64,000 nucleotides of DNA from Tipula vernalis (lineage: Eukaryota > Arthropoda > Insecta > Diptera > Tipulidae), in NCBI GenBank assembly GCA_958295665.1, contig OY282558.1:331177106-331241105 (forward strand), read 5' to 3'. Made by a program: the position numbers and the translations under genes. Below, piece by piece: positions 9,648 to 24,600 of this stretch. The notes below the pieces were generated by a model. The model searched no databases. It saw only the letters and a list, made by a program, of their open reading frames with translations, and had not been told where the DNA came from. The stretch's first letter is position 1. Each line of letters begins with the position of its first letter.

Positions 9648-12600
9648 CTGAAAGTTATAAAATAATGACAATGAATTAGATAATAGTAGTATTATTTAAT
9701 TAAGTTTTAATTAAAAATTACTGCATATAATTAAAAACAATATAATTTATGTATATAGGTTTATTGTACAAATAAATTTGAGTAGAAATTTGTCTATAGT
9801 CGTAAAAATTACGAATCAATCCACTAATAACTTTCATAAAAGTTTAAAAATTAAAATTTTTTTGTAATGGGAAATATAGACAAATCGTGTTAAAGAAATG
9901 TACGTGTACTTACACAAACGTAATGTGTACATTAAATCGTTTGCAAGGTGATTTATAAAAAAATACGTTAAATACACGAAACGTCTAGACGAGTTGACCT
10001 ATAAATAAGTAAAAATCGTGATTTGTTTGTTTTGAGATTTTTCTTTACTTTAATTTTGAATTAAACAACATGTTCTACGTATTTACTAATTCATACTATG
10101 TACATTTTACGGCAATACTATTTTTTAATGTTCGAGTAACTAAAACTTTGGCAGCGATTGTTAGTGTAACGTCATCGTTTTATCATTACATGGCGATATA
10201 ATTAGGTAAAGAGACGTAAAGACCGTTTATCCAACTCAAACGGCAATGGAGTGTTAAGTGGTTCTTGGTTAAAAATTCCGGTTGGAGCTTTTAGAAAATT
10301 TGGCGCCAAATTCCAAGAAATTTTTTAAAGCGTGTTTCTGGCTACTAAGAACCTTATCAGAATGTATTAAAACAAAAGAGGAAAATTTTTCCTTTGTGAA
10401 AGTGTTTTACACCGATGAGATTCTGATAGAAGACTAGGTGTCCGAACTGAAAAGAAGATATTTGAAACCAAATTGTTTTTCTTCAAAATATTCGTCATTG
10501 TAGTTTTATTTTAATTTATTTGAATTACTAAATTTTTAATCTGCGTTATGTGATAAGGAAGGAACCCGTTCAAGATCGCGCGCAATTCAAAACGGAATAA
10601 CAGAATTTTACGCGCTGGCCAGCCTGTGAACTCTTTCTGGCTCAGCCATTTAATGCTTGCGAGATCAGTGATAATTGGTGGAAGGATTTCGCTCGATAGA
10701 AGCTTGAAGCTCATTCACGCTAATTCGTTAAATTGTGTTTTTTCTAATGATTTTTATTAAACGTCTGTGGAAAATTATGCTAAAAGCATTGGTAATTTAA
10801 TTTGTAAAATTCTTAAATATCTTGACCGGTATATAAGAATTTTTTAATCGGGCTTGTTCTAAGCAGAATTTGTACACCAAAAGAACCAAAGTTATTGAAA
10901 TCCTGTCAACAATTTTGCGTTTGATATTGAACGGAGGAATCTCGAAAGGCCGAACGCCGAAAGGCCCAATGGGTCGAAAGGTTGATTGTCGAAGAGCCGA
11001 ATATGTCGAAAGGCCGAATGCGTCGAAAGACCGAATTTGTCGAAAGGCCGAATCTGTAAAGGACGAATGGGTCGAAGGGCCGAATGAGTCGAAGGGCCAA
11101 ATGTCGAAAGGCCGAATAGGTCGAATGATCTCAATTTATTGAAATTAATATTTAAACACATCTTAATGTAAAATGATTTTAAATAAATTGAAAATACGTG
11201 CTAATAAATCATGTCTAAATCATCAGATTAATGTGATCAAATTTATTCGGAGAAATGTGTCCTTTTTTGTCTGTTTAGATTGTATTGGTTAGATTTTTTT
11301 CAAGTAATATCTGTTTTTATGGTCAATGAGATTATTTGTAAGCATATTTTGCCGCCTCTTTTAGTAATTAATACGATAACTAATACGAAATGTTTGTTAA
11401 AACTATTTCTTAATTATGTAATAAAATTATTAAATATTCTTTAATAGGAATTACGGAACGATTGTAGGAAAAATCTTATATTACTTCATAATTCGAGCAC
11501 TATAATTTATTAAACATTCTTTTTTACCGGGTCCCGGTCGTTACGGCTTATTTCACATCATATATAGTACGGCATATATCAGTATGCCATATGGTACAAT
11601 ACGGCATATAGCATACTATGGCATATTTCATTACGGCTTATTTCAATACGGCTTATGGTACACTACGGCATATGTCAAACTGTGGCATATTTCGTATGCC
11701 GTATACGAATTATCCGATGGAAATGTTAAATGTTGCCAATTAAGGTGGAACTTCACTATTTCTTAACTAATTAATCTGAAATTTATTGAAATTTATCTAT
11801 TCCAAATTTTGTTGGTCCAAAACCACTTTTTTCGCCAACCATTTTCTATGGTCATGGCGGAGAATTGAAAATCTTTTGGAAGCTGTACAAGTGAAGAGAA
11901 TCGGATACTTACCATACGAATTGACCCAAAACCACTTGGTGATATTAGGTAGAGTCACAAATAACTTCCTTTTTTTATCACATATTAATTTTGCTTTCAT
12001 TATATAGCAAAATTATAATAATTCATTATGTATTCATCATTATTATGTATGACCTTCTCTCATCTTCCTGGCAGCTTGTCAATTCGTTCCTTGTAAAATT
12101 TGGTTGATTTGGACTGGAAGAAATTTTCGATGGCCTAATTGACTTACTCTTCAGAATTGTAGATTATCCATTCAAAAAGTTTTGTAAGGAACAGAAAAGG
12201 TAGTAATCCGTCGGGGGACGGTCCGGGAAGTAAAGTGGGTGTGAAAAAACAGACCATCCAAGCTCAAGAGTTTTTTCTTGAGTAACCCTTGCTGTATGTG
12301 GTGGCACATTGTCGTGTAAATGAATGACGTCTTTGTGATTGATGATTGCGCAGGACGCATGTCATGGAGGTTCTCTTACCCTCTTTGCAGCTGCTGAATG
12401 TTTGTTTCTGCAGCAATCGTTAAATTTGACTTCAACTCGACACTATAACGAAATTTCACAAACCAATATTTAACTGCCCCATTTAAACCCCCTCACGTTG
12501 GTCAATTTTTTTTATATTATGCTGGTTTGAGGATTGAGTTGGCCGTTGATTCTGCGGTTGAGTTGAGGGTTGAGTTGGGTTTCATTTGCAGGTTCAATTG

Positions 12601-15600
12601 GCATTGAGTTTGTGGTTGAATGAAGGGTTGAGTTTAGGGTTAAGTTGGAGTTGGAATTGGATTAGGGTTTAGTAAGCAGTTTAGCTGATAATTAATTTCT
12701 GTATTGAATTGACAGTTGAACTAGATTTGGTTTTAGTTGAGTTTTACGCTTGAAGTTTTTAAGATCTTGTTGATTTGGGAGTTGAGTTAGCTTGAGTTTG
12801 GGGTTGATTCAAAAGCTGGGTTACAGGTTGACTTAAGATTAATTTGGGGTTGGACTGGGGCTGAGCCGCGGTTGAGTTGGAGTTGAGTTGGAATTGAGTT
12901 GAGTAGCAGTCAGCCAACAACTGTAATTTGTCGAATCACTTTGATTTTACGGAAACTTGAATTGTTACAACAAAATGTGTTTTTCTTAATCAATTATGTA
13001 GGCGCTATTTGACTTTTATTTTTATTTTGTTGTGTTGCATTTACAAATTTATAAAACGGAATGAATAGAAAAAGCAATATTTATTACAAAAGCACAAGGT
13101 ACTACAAAAATTAGAACAGAATATAAATCAAGTATAACCTATTTAGTGTACATTACTTAAGCTGGATGGCAGTAATAGTCGAGAATTCGATATTTAACGA
13201 TATTAGAAAAACTAATTACTTTGCGATTACTTACATTTGTTTTGATTTGGTAAGTATTCTAACCTAAATATTAGTTTTACAGACAATTTAATCATACATA
13301 TTATTTCTATTTCAGATAAGGCGTGAGTAAAACATTTAAGTATACAACAAAATATTTTAGATATAATAAAATTAATGCATGACATTTTGATTTTTAGGTT
13401 AACCTGTATGATGTCAATGATAGAGAATAATAAACAAGATAAAATGGAGACGCCAAGCCTTAGTTTTGATTTTGGATTATACCTTAACAGTAGCTTTAGT
13501 TGTTTTGAGTTGGGTTCATGTAGGAAAGTAGTTTTTCGAGTCGCGTTGATTTGTGGATTGGTGTTAGGTTGAGAGTTGAGTGGCGGTTTAGTGAGGGGTT
13601 CAGTTGCGGATTTATTTGGGGAAAGTTGTGGGATGAGTTGGAAGTTAGCTTGAGTTAAGCTCACGGACGCATGTATTTTTTCGGACCATGCCTTTCGGTG
13701 TATCAGTCTGTTGTCCTATTTGTCGTTGATCTAAAAATTCATTTTTAGGTATTTTATATAAATAGGAAGACGCCAGCGATTTTTTTGGGAACTCTTCCAA
13801 CTTAAAGTCGTAGTATTTCTCATATCTCAAAAAGTTATTAAAAATGAAATATTTATTTTTAATTTGGTTCGTTTTTATTGATTAACGATTTATTGTTATT
13901 GATTTTCCTGTAGGGAGGAGCGGCCTTAAAAATATAATTAATTAATTTTGCATAAAAATTATGTACCAACGGGAATCCTACAAAGAGTAGCCAATCAAAA
14001 AATATTCAACAAAAATGGAACGAAAAATAGCTTCTTTCAGCTTGTGTGTTGGTAACGAGTTCATAGTACGCTAGTTCGCTTGTGGTTGTAGGACCACGAT
14101 AGTATCTAACTGGATTTTTGAAATAAATATATCCAGCTATTATTAAAAGAGAAAGTCGCGTACTAACATACACACCTGTATAGGAATTCTGTGGAAGTTT
14201 AGCATAAAAAATGTTTACTAAAATATATACGTTTGATTGATTTTATTTGGAAGTTCATAAAATTTATTTGTCCACGATTACAGAAAACAAGAACCTAACA
14301 AAATTGGAACCAGAAAAGAAGTACCTTACTCCCCAAAGATGTCCAACTGGCAACCCTATCCACGACTAACGTATATACTCATTATACGTTTGTTTCTTCA
14401 ATTATAATGAAATGTATTTATTATTCACTACTAGTTTATCTAGTAGTCCCTTCTTCCATTATTCACTCTACCAAATAAAATAGTAAATTATTCAACGAGC
14501 ATATATAGTGATAGCTGTTATTCACGAAGATGAAGTTTAAGGATACGAGCCGATAGGCGACTGATGTAAATCATTTGAGTGAATAACAGCCATTATATGA
14601 GAGTAGGATACGATAATTTGTCCACGACCGATAACAAATTTTATTTTATTATCAAATCCTTTAAATAAACCTAAAATCATATATGTCGACATTTTGACGT
14701 CTCAATTTAATAATAATGAAAATAGCAAGAGACTACTAGATAAAATTTCAAAAATGAAATTTTTATTTGGCAGTAGTGAATAATGGAAGAATGGACTACT
14801 AGATAAACTAGCAGTGAATAATGCATATCATTATAATTGAAGAAACAAAAGTATAATGAGTATATTATACGTTAGTCGTGGACAAATTTCATTTTTGAAA
14901 TTTTTTCTAGTAGTCTCTTGCTATTATAATTATTATTAACCCGCCGTCTACACTATGCAAATTCTATCAGAAATTTTTTCAACCCAGAATTTGCATTTCT
15001 TTTCTTTAATTTTTTTTTTACTCGGTTTAATTTTTTATTTTGTACATTTCGAAAACTCCTAATTTTTTTCCTAACGTTTTCAACATTTACGGTCTTTCGT
15101 CCGCTATTTTTTGTAAACAGAATTTTTTATATTGAACCGTCTGTAATTTTTATGGGTTAGCTTCTATAAAATTACATTTTTGCGGTACAAATCGATTAAT
15201 CGCACTGTACTTTCGGTATTAAAAGCAATTTTTTCAACTTGAGAGAACAATTTCAAATGGCATTTCATAATAATTTACTAATAAAATTACGTGAAATAGC
15301 CCCCTGATAATTTGCTAATAGTGTCAAAATGCGTATAATATACACACACATACATTGATAAAATTTATATCATGATCATGATAGAAAATATTAGTGGATT
15401 TGCATAGTGTAGACAGCGGGTAAATTGAGACGCCAAAATGTCAACGTAAAGTATTTTAGGTTTATTTAAAGGATTTGATAATAAAATACAATTTTTTATC
15501 GGTCATGGATAAAGTATCGTATTCTACTCGCATATAATGGCTGTTATTCACACATAGGGATATGATTTACGAAACTCGCCTATCGGCTCGTGTCGGTAAA

Positions 15601-18600
15601 TTTAACTCTTCATGAATAACAGCTGTCATTATATGCTCATTGAGCATATAATGATAGCTGTTATTCACGAAGAGTTCAATTTATTGCTCATTGAATAATA
15701 TCAGAGCCTACTCTATAAATAAGAGCCTCCACATTGACTGTATTTTTTACTAAGCTTAAAATAAGTTACCTACATACATACATTTTTTCTTTACTATGAA
15801 AATATATGGGAAAACGATTGTTTTCATTTACATTTTTAGTATATAAGAATTATGAGCTTTTATATTATTTTTATACGAAAATATTCATAAAACATGTAAT
15901 TTTATTTGGTTGAAAAATCGAATCATGAAAATGTTTATTTCTTAGTGAAAATCGTCTTCAAAAATAAGTTATTTTTGAACTTTAAAGTGTTGTTGTTTTT
16001 GTAATATACGACATAAACTAAACATAAAATTTACAAACAATAAAATAATCATCTCTTTCATTGCCTCTATTCAAATTTGAATTTGGATATCGTTCTGTTG
16101 TTATTTTGAATTTGCGAAGCATGCTAGATTGTTTCGATTTTTTGTTTTCTTCACACTCATTGTATTGATTTAAGTTTTTCTGTTTGGCTCTTTTTGATTT
16201 ATTTTAATTTCGATTGTTGCCATTGGTTTTAGATGTGGACAAATCACGACGTCATTAAATTGAATTTTTTTTTTAATACAGATTGTTATTGCTGTAGAAT
16301 GTTTTTTAATTTAAATTACCTTATTTTCTTTTGATTACCGCTGGAAAATTAGGAAATTTGATAACCTATGTTTTAAATGAGAAGACATTGAGTTGTTTTA
16401 TGGCGATTTTAGAAAAAATTATTTAACTGGGTTAAACTTTTAATTCATGTTTTTTCGTCAATCGAAATCGCGTTTTTCATACAAACTCTATGAAAATAAA
16501 TTAATTTTTGGTGTTTCTGTATCCTTTATTTTAAGTTAATTTTTTACAGGCCGGCTCTATTTACATCAAGATGGTTCTGATAATAATATACCATAATTTT
16601 TATTCGCTGAAGGGATGAAACAACTGAATACAAAGCTTTTGTTAAATAGTTTAAAATATCTTTTCCCTAGTTTAAAATATCTCTTCAAAATCTCAAAATG
16701 TTCTCTAAACTCGAATGTTTCGAATTCTTAAACTGTTTAATTCAAAATTTGATAGCTTTATAATCCTTTTTATAATATTACTACTTTTATACAACATATA
16801 AATATGATAATGTAATGCAGGCCTACATGACTACACGATTTTCAAAATTTTTGGGATTTCTCTTGTAAATTATGTCGGGTAATAATGTATCCCAGACACC
16901 AAAATTTTGGCTAAATCACCGACTAAACTAAATTGATGATTAATTCTTGTCGGTCGGTAATTTAAAGATGACACCTTAGTATTATTAAAACAAACTGCGC
17001 CTGCAATTCATAATTCTAAGCTAAATTAAATTACTACTTTTTGTTCATCAAAGTGTAATGGAAAGACAAATTATTCAATTTTCAAAAATGATTGAAAGAA
17101 TGAAAACTAAAAACTCGGACAACCTCTAAGGCCACCCCTAGACATAACGTTAAACCGCGCAAATTTAACTGCACAGTTAAGTGTCATATTTGTGCAAGTC
17201 ATCACCCACACAATACCAATTTATCATTGTATTTTTCAATTAATTTATCATAAGCCGCTTGCTTTAAATTTCGATCATGGTAATCTTTATTTTGAATCAT
17301 CCATAGATATGGTTCACTTGCATAAATTTCAATAAATTATTCTAAAGTTTGTTTCTCTACTGTTTTTGTTTGTATTTATTTGTTAACTTTGACGTATATC
17401 GCGTAACGTAAAACGCTCGAAACAAAAACTGAATAGAAATGTACCAATTTTTCCTACACGCAACGATATGCAAATGAACTTGCGCAAGCGAAAGCGAAAA
17501 GGACAATTTTTTTGTATTGCACAAGTCACTTGCACAATATTTAAAAACTGCACAGTTTTATCATCTACACGCTCAAATATATTGCATCGATTAAATTGTG
17601 CAGTTGAATTTGCGCAGTTAAACGTTATGTCTAGGGGCACCCTAATAGCACAACTTTCATCTATTTTAGTCGGCGATCTATTCAGTAAAAAAAACCGTAA
17701 GCCTAAACTCGACATTATTTATCATTCGTTGATTAACGAATGAAAAATAATGTCGAGTTTTATTGGGATTGTCAAAAAAAATCAAGTTTTTGATGCCCAA
17801 TCGTATGCACAAGCAGCATGTATGTCATTTCTATTTGAGGTTATGTTAACCGTCAGTAAATCTTTAGATTGATCATGCACAAAATCATGGTCACAAAAAT
17901 TATTTTAATACATAACACAACTTATTTTTTAATAAATAACGAACTCGTAAAAATTCGAGAGTGATTAAAAACGACGAATTTTTTGACGTCTTGAATTGTC
18001 ACAATTGTGATTGACATTTTTTTTTGTGCTGATTTTGGTAAATCTTGCAAAAAATCTCGATTTGTTACAATTGATTTAACTCAAGAAATAAATGATTTAT
18101 TCTGCCCAATCGAACTCCACATAAGAAAAAAAATTGTTAAGAACAAAATTGATAAAACAATTAAACAACTATGCGAAGGTCACATACTTATACGCCCGTT
18201 GCTCTCTGTACCGTACCTTAAAATTCACTGCAGTGGTTTTACTTGACTCATCTTGAAAATTTGGGAAAATTCGATTTTCTAAAAATCTGGAGGTGGACTA
18301 CCTTGGTGTGATTTGTCAATAGCCATCGCTGGAAAACATTTCAGGCTAATTTTGTACAAAGTTTCTAACGATTTTTGGAAAATCGAATTTTCCAGATTTC
18401 CAATTTTAAATACTTTTATTGTTCTGATTTGGTGGAGCTAAGTTTTCTATGTAAGACTACCGACAAAAGTTTTTAATGCATTCCATGTATCCTGTTAACA
18501 TTCGGCTGATCACCATTATAGTTTTTATGCTGGATTGTAAATTTCGGCCAACTTTAACATGGTCTCGCATTCACTCTTCTATTCTCTTCTTTTCAAAAGC

Positions 18601-21600
18601 GTGAGTTTCCTCTAAAACTACCTATGGAATGCAGAACGCGAATGACACTATTTTCAGGCGATAATTCTGTGGTAGAGAGGTGCGTGGAATATTTGTTTTA
18701 TTATTATTATTGAAATTGGTTGGAACCCACAAAGGTTCCGCACTTAATGCCCAAGGGCCCATGATGTAAAAAAATGGAAATAGCTTTTTGAGTTTTGTAA
18801 TCAAGGTGATCATTCCATAACAGTTTACTATCCAAGAAGACACCAAGTTGTTCTACTTGGCCGTATCTAGTGATTGCTTTTTCGAAAAGAGAGGGGACAG
18901 AGAAAACATCAATATTTCTATGCCTAATAAAGACAATTAAGACCTGTGGCATTATGTCGGCTACATTCACATACTTGCCTCTCCAAGATCATCTGTATAA
19001 CAATCGACACGTTACTGTATTTAACAGGCAGCTCGCCAATGACCAAAAGCCACAACAGAGGACAGAGCACTTCACCCTGTGGACAGCCGTTGATAAAAAC
19101 AAATTTAGTTTTGCGTCAGCGTTGTGGAACCATGCTAAACACAACGCACGGGTTTGATAGACGAAGAGCGTTGAGGGTTGGCTTTTAGAAGGCATGGAAG
19201 CAGTAAATAAAAACCTGCAAAGCACATAATTTCATCCACCTCTCATGCATTCATCTCTCTGCTGCACCTTGTGATTTTCTCTAAATATGAAAGAGCGTTG
19301 TGCTTATTCCGCATCTTTTTATCTGACTGTCCACCGCCACCAACATCTTAGAGTTTCCGCGCTCCCTGTATTTAGTAGCTGTCAGCGATGACGAGTGACA
19401 GTTAATATTTGAGAAACAATGATAGCAACTGGTAGATAGTTTCATACAATCCATTCAAATGCTCCACTTTGTCGTGTTGGCTGACGAAATCCTCAATTTT
19501 TGACACGAAATTAAAATTTTCATCAAGAGCCAACAAGTCGGGGCACCCAAAGCCAGATTGATGTGATGCTTGATTTAATCTTGCAGGCAAAATTTTATTT
19601 TGAAACCGGCAAAATTTTATTTTGGAATATGGTCTAGAAAAGAGAAGAGATATAAACAGCCAAAACAAGTCGTCTTTTTTAAAGTAAAATCTCCAGAACA
19701 AAATGTCTACAAGAGAATTTTGGATTATTTGAACGGATGCAGACATGGACAGCGGCTCACAATCAAAAATTTTAGCCCAGATGAATGTCGATGTTTTTTG
19801 GAAAATGAACGAAGACCTTTTCAAAATAAATGGCTCAGTTGAGGAACTGGGAAAATAATGCCTGGGGTAAAAAGTTACCTCGTGAATCAGCTTGATCGAT
19901 AAAAATATGATGTTTGGTCAATCATGTTGTACGGAGTTCGATACATCGCTTGTCGTGACAAACATTTGGTAGAAAAAAACGTAGCTATAACCGGCCTTGC
20001 AAATGCTGTCGTCTTCAGGTTCACGTTCTTCATTGGGCGGGTGGTTAAAAGTAACCTAGATGTAAGACGGATCACGTTTAATGACGGCAAATAATCCGGG
20101 TTAAGATATAAAGCGACCCGTACCGATAATCGAACAAGCTGGGCCCATATAACGAAGCCCAGTCATACATGAACTGAGCCCTCTGAAAACCAGGCGATCT
20201 CCAATTATAATTAGTCTCACCTGCGTATACGAATCTCTGCACTGGTAGACCCTATTTTCTCTGACATTCGTGCAATCAAAGACGGAAAACACCAAAAGAA
20301 AATATAGTAAGAGGAAAAACGAGGTCGGCACTCTCCAAAGGCCGGATAAATGGAGGACGAATAACTCGAACCAGATGGTGGGGTACTCCCTAAAGCAGCA
20401 ACGGTAGATGGCTTCAAGGCACCGACGCCGAGAGACAACGGTTCTAACGCTTAACAAAGGGATAACAAGAGGTTGAGGGATATTACTCCGGCGAAGCCAC
20501 GGTACAGGAACCACCGCTCAGCGTTCAGGATGCTGGATAAGTGGGCTGCGAGTGCAGCTCACAAAGAACAGTGTCAACTGCGACATAGTTTAGAAAAAGA
20601 CCATATGTCTAAAAGACAATGGTTGCAGTATGAGGTGGAAGTGGTAGTTAGCACGGGGCCATGCTGATGGACCCCAGGCCAGATTATTCCAAGACGAATT
20701 AGCCTAAACTGTTCAGTAAAGTCTTGAGGGAACACGTAATCATGCTAGCCATCGTTGACAAAAGTCAGGAAAATGGGAGTATCACGTAAGAGAGATGGAA
20801 ATTGGCAGTATGCCATAAACTCTATTTTTTTGAGGGTTCTAGGAGAAAATCCGGGAACCCTCTATTCTGTAGAGATGTAGAATGGTATCAGAGATCAGTC
20901 GTCCTCTACAGAAATGCTATGCCAAAGTAGGTGATATGTGGCAATACTTGCGGTGACAGTGTGGGAAAGATTCCTAGCAGGCCGAGAGCATTTGTCTGGC
21001 AACAATCTGAATCGGTTAGCCCAGATGTGATCATGAGGATAGTTTAGGCCAGTTATCGCCATATTCTAACCGATAACTGGAAGATTGTGTGCAAGGAGTT
21101 CCTAGCTCCACAATAAAAAACTAGGTGCACACAGGAGGCTAACCAGTGGATGACGGAAACCTGTCAAAGCGAGATGTTTTCACAAACAGTACGTTGGGAT
21201 AGAGGGCAAGCAACGAAACGACCGATGCCGGTGACTTCAGATTTTGGTCAACTAACTGGAAGGAGGTTGAGGAAGAGGTTGACAAAAGTACAGCTGATAA
21301 ACTTGTTGATGTTGGCAGCTTGCCCAAACGACAGGTCATTTTCAACAATACAGCAGGGAGAACTGCACGCAAAATAGTATTAGCCTGTACAAATTAGTAT
21401 TAGCCTGTACAATATCAGATGGAAACTCAGCGATTCCCCAAGGCTGATCTATATTCCTGAAGAAATATTCCTGAGCAAATGGACGTGTCTACTCAAAGGA
21501 CCTAAGACCTATAACTCTATCACCCTTTCGGCATTTTCTCCACACGCGTACGTGGTGAAAGAAAATTTGGGGATAAAGCTCTGAATTCCCTGGGAGGGAT

Positions 21601-24600
21601 ACTTGATTGAGAAATAAATTTACACGCAGCAGTTCTGTTTGGTAGTATTCCTCAATATTAAGGGTATCTTTAGTAACGTGAAACCAGGGGCAACCAGGGA
21701 ATGATTGACATTCCTGGGCGTTGGCTATCCTGTAAACAGGTTAATCAATCATAAGCTTATAAGCAGGATTGTCAACTCTGAACTGGGGGGACTCACCATT
21801 AGGAGGCAAGTAGTTACAGCCAGGTGTCCTATCCCATCTTTGGAGGAAGATGATATTGAAGTGATTGCCTGTGCAGACGTAGTAGCGATTGATTTCTCTG
21901 TGAAATACCTAGGCAAGATTAAGGATTTAATGCAGAGTGCACATTTAATCGTAACGAAATGGGCCAGCAAATATGGTCTGGGAATCAACTCTTCCAAGAC
22001 AAAGCTGGTACTCTGGACTAAGAAATACAAAATCATAGGGGTTGCCCCTCCAACCTTATACGACTCTAGACTAATTTTACTGACAGGCGTGGATTGTAAG
22101 CTTAGTTGGAAGTCCAAAGACCCAGCGAGTGAGCGTGGGGATCGGTAGCCCTTGGCATGTGTGCTTAAACGCGGGATGCTACAGGCGACACCTACCTGCT
22201 CCTTAGAGGTTCTGTTCTACCTTCTTCTGGTCGATATTTTTGGTAGGCAGATGCCTCCATCCACTGCAAATACCGCTGTGCGACTTTCAGATAGGTCACT
22301 CGATAATAAGTAGTTTGCTAACAGAGGAATTGGAGCACCTTGCGATTACATTACACCAATTTTATGCTTCGAGAAAGGTTTTCAGACCATATCAAGGTAA
22401 CCGCATTCAAAGGAATCCTAGAGGATCGGGTCAATACTACACCTGTCTCCCTAATTACTTCAGTGTGTACCAAACTGAGGTGTAAACGATTGAAGAGGCC
22501 TTGACTTGGTTGGAGCATTATGTAGTATCAACGGCCGATATTGCAATTTATGTCAACATTCAGGGGTAATCAGATCGTAGGAATCAGTTTCTTTGGCATC
22601 AAGATTGCGGTTGAATTGCCACTCATACTTGAGATGAGTTATCATTTCAATCCAATACCGTAATCTCTCCACGTAGACGTCAAATAAGAACAGTTGAAGC
22701 AATACTTATCGGACACTCTCTTTTTAAAGAACTTGCGAAAAGACTGACTCTTACATGGGTAAATACGGAATGGACAACCTTTCGGATCTAAATAGGGAAT
22801 GGACAACCTTTCGTATTTTACGCTTCATAACTAGGTCGGAATGGTACCAACTGACAATTACCGATCTAAGTGTGCCGCATTGCAGCCACTCCAACCTAAC
22901 CTAACCTAACCAGCATTCCGTTAAATTTCATTAAAATATTATTGCTCCAATGTTAACGAACAACGAGATGGTTACACAATTTTACAGTCAGGAGGTCATT
23001 TGCACCAACAAATGAGAACCCTCTTCACTTCGAAATACACTGATACGTAGCGTCATCATCTTGTTGCTGGGTAGTTCAAATTTCTAAAATGGTAAGTAGG
23101 TATTTAAAGTTAAAATCAAAGAATTGTTAAAATATTTGAAAACAATTTCAAAGTGCGATGTCACTTTTTTCCAATATCAATATAATCCGTTACAAGGAAA
23201 AATATTAAACAAGGATAAAAGGGACACTCTGTATTATTGTAGTTTAATACTGAGAAAATTTTCAGATTGATTATAGAGTTGAGTATGTCGACCAAGCAAA
23301 TAATTTTAAAAATTGTGAACATTTATTTTCGAACACTTTGACAAGTACCCAGGGTTTACAAAATTAAAAATTAAATATTAAAGTTTTTTCCGGGTTTGGT
23401 TTTTAAATTAAAAATCGTATCTACTTCAAATTTATAAAAAAAAGCAAAACATAATGAAACTACTTCTCTATTACAAGGAAATATCATTTTCGTGTTTGAT
23501 TTTCCCTAGGGAGCTTAAATTATTTAACCGACTTGTGTTGGACTATATAGAGTATATTTTATGTTCAAACCTTTATTGATTCGTTTAGACAACCTGTTCC
23601 AGGCATACCACACACAATTATAAAGAATTTTTAGTTAACTATACGTGTATTCTGCCCATATGTGCATGTGGCGCTAAAATTTTTAACGTTTGGAGTTAAT
23701 GACTCTTGCTTTTAGATATGTAATCAAAACATCATGACAAAAAGTTTTTTTGGCACAAACCCAAATATTTCGTCACAATACCACTACTGTTTATCATTTC
23801 AGCGTATATGTATTACACAAAAATTAATGTTTGGAAACGCAATTGTGCCAAAATAAAACATGTCATATCTATGTGTGTTCTAATTCGATATACTGCATTA
23901 CTATTTTGTTGAAACTGTACCAATCCATTCATCATATTTCTATATTGTATATTATTTTAGACTATATTCAGACAATCCCAATTTCTATTCGAAGTTTTTT
24001 TTATACAGTAGTATTTAAATTAGTACAAAACATGAACATTGAACAACAACTATCATTTACATAATATATTTGATATACATATGTATGTTTATGTAAAACT
24101 ATTAATAATGAATTTATTGTAAAAAATTGACCTAATTAATTTATTTAAACAAATTAGTAGCTTACTTGATTCCGTACAGATGCCACCAAATTATCCACTT
24201 TTCTGCCAGCAGTCAAAACCTCTAGTAATCCATTATGTAAGTCGTCATTCCCGTATAAACCTTAAGTATAAAATGAGAATTAATTCATAATTCCATATTA
24301 TGTGTGTAACAATTATAACACCACTTATATAGCAGGAAAAACACTAACCTAGCCCAATTGCTGCACAACAAAGCACCGTCACAATCGATAATATAACTTT
24401 GAGACTGGTAATTGAGTGTGCAGGCCGTGGTTTTCGGTCACAACATCGTGTAAGTAAATATAATAGTAACCCAAATAATGATACGATGAGCAGTGCAGCC
24501 GGTACAGATCCCCAAATACCTAAACTCTATAAATAAAGGTAAGACGAAAAATTATTGTAACAATGAACAAGGCATTATATCGTTCAAACAAATTACCTCC

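Noticed and set aside
19402..19842. 140-aa minus and 80-aa plus ORFs as host genes
   Set aside because: They overlap each other on opposite strands, show no domain and lie in LINE-like composition.
22891..22911. Internal telomere (interstitial TTAGG array)
   Set aside because: Only 3-4 units and exactly at a LINE 3' end; better explained as that element's tail.
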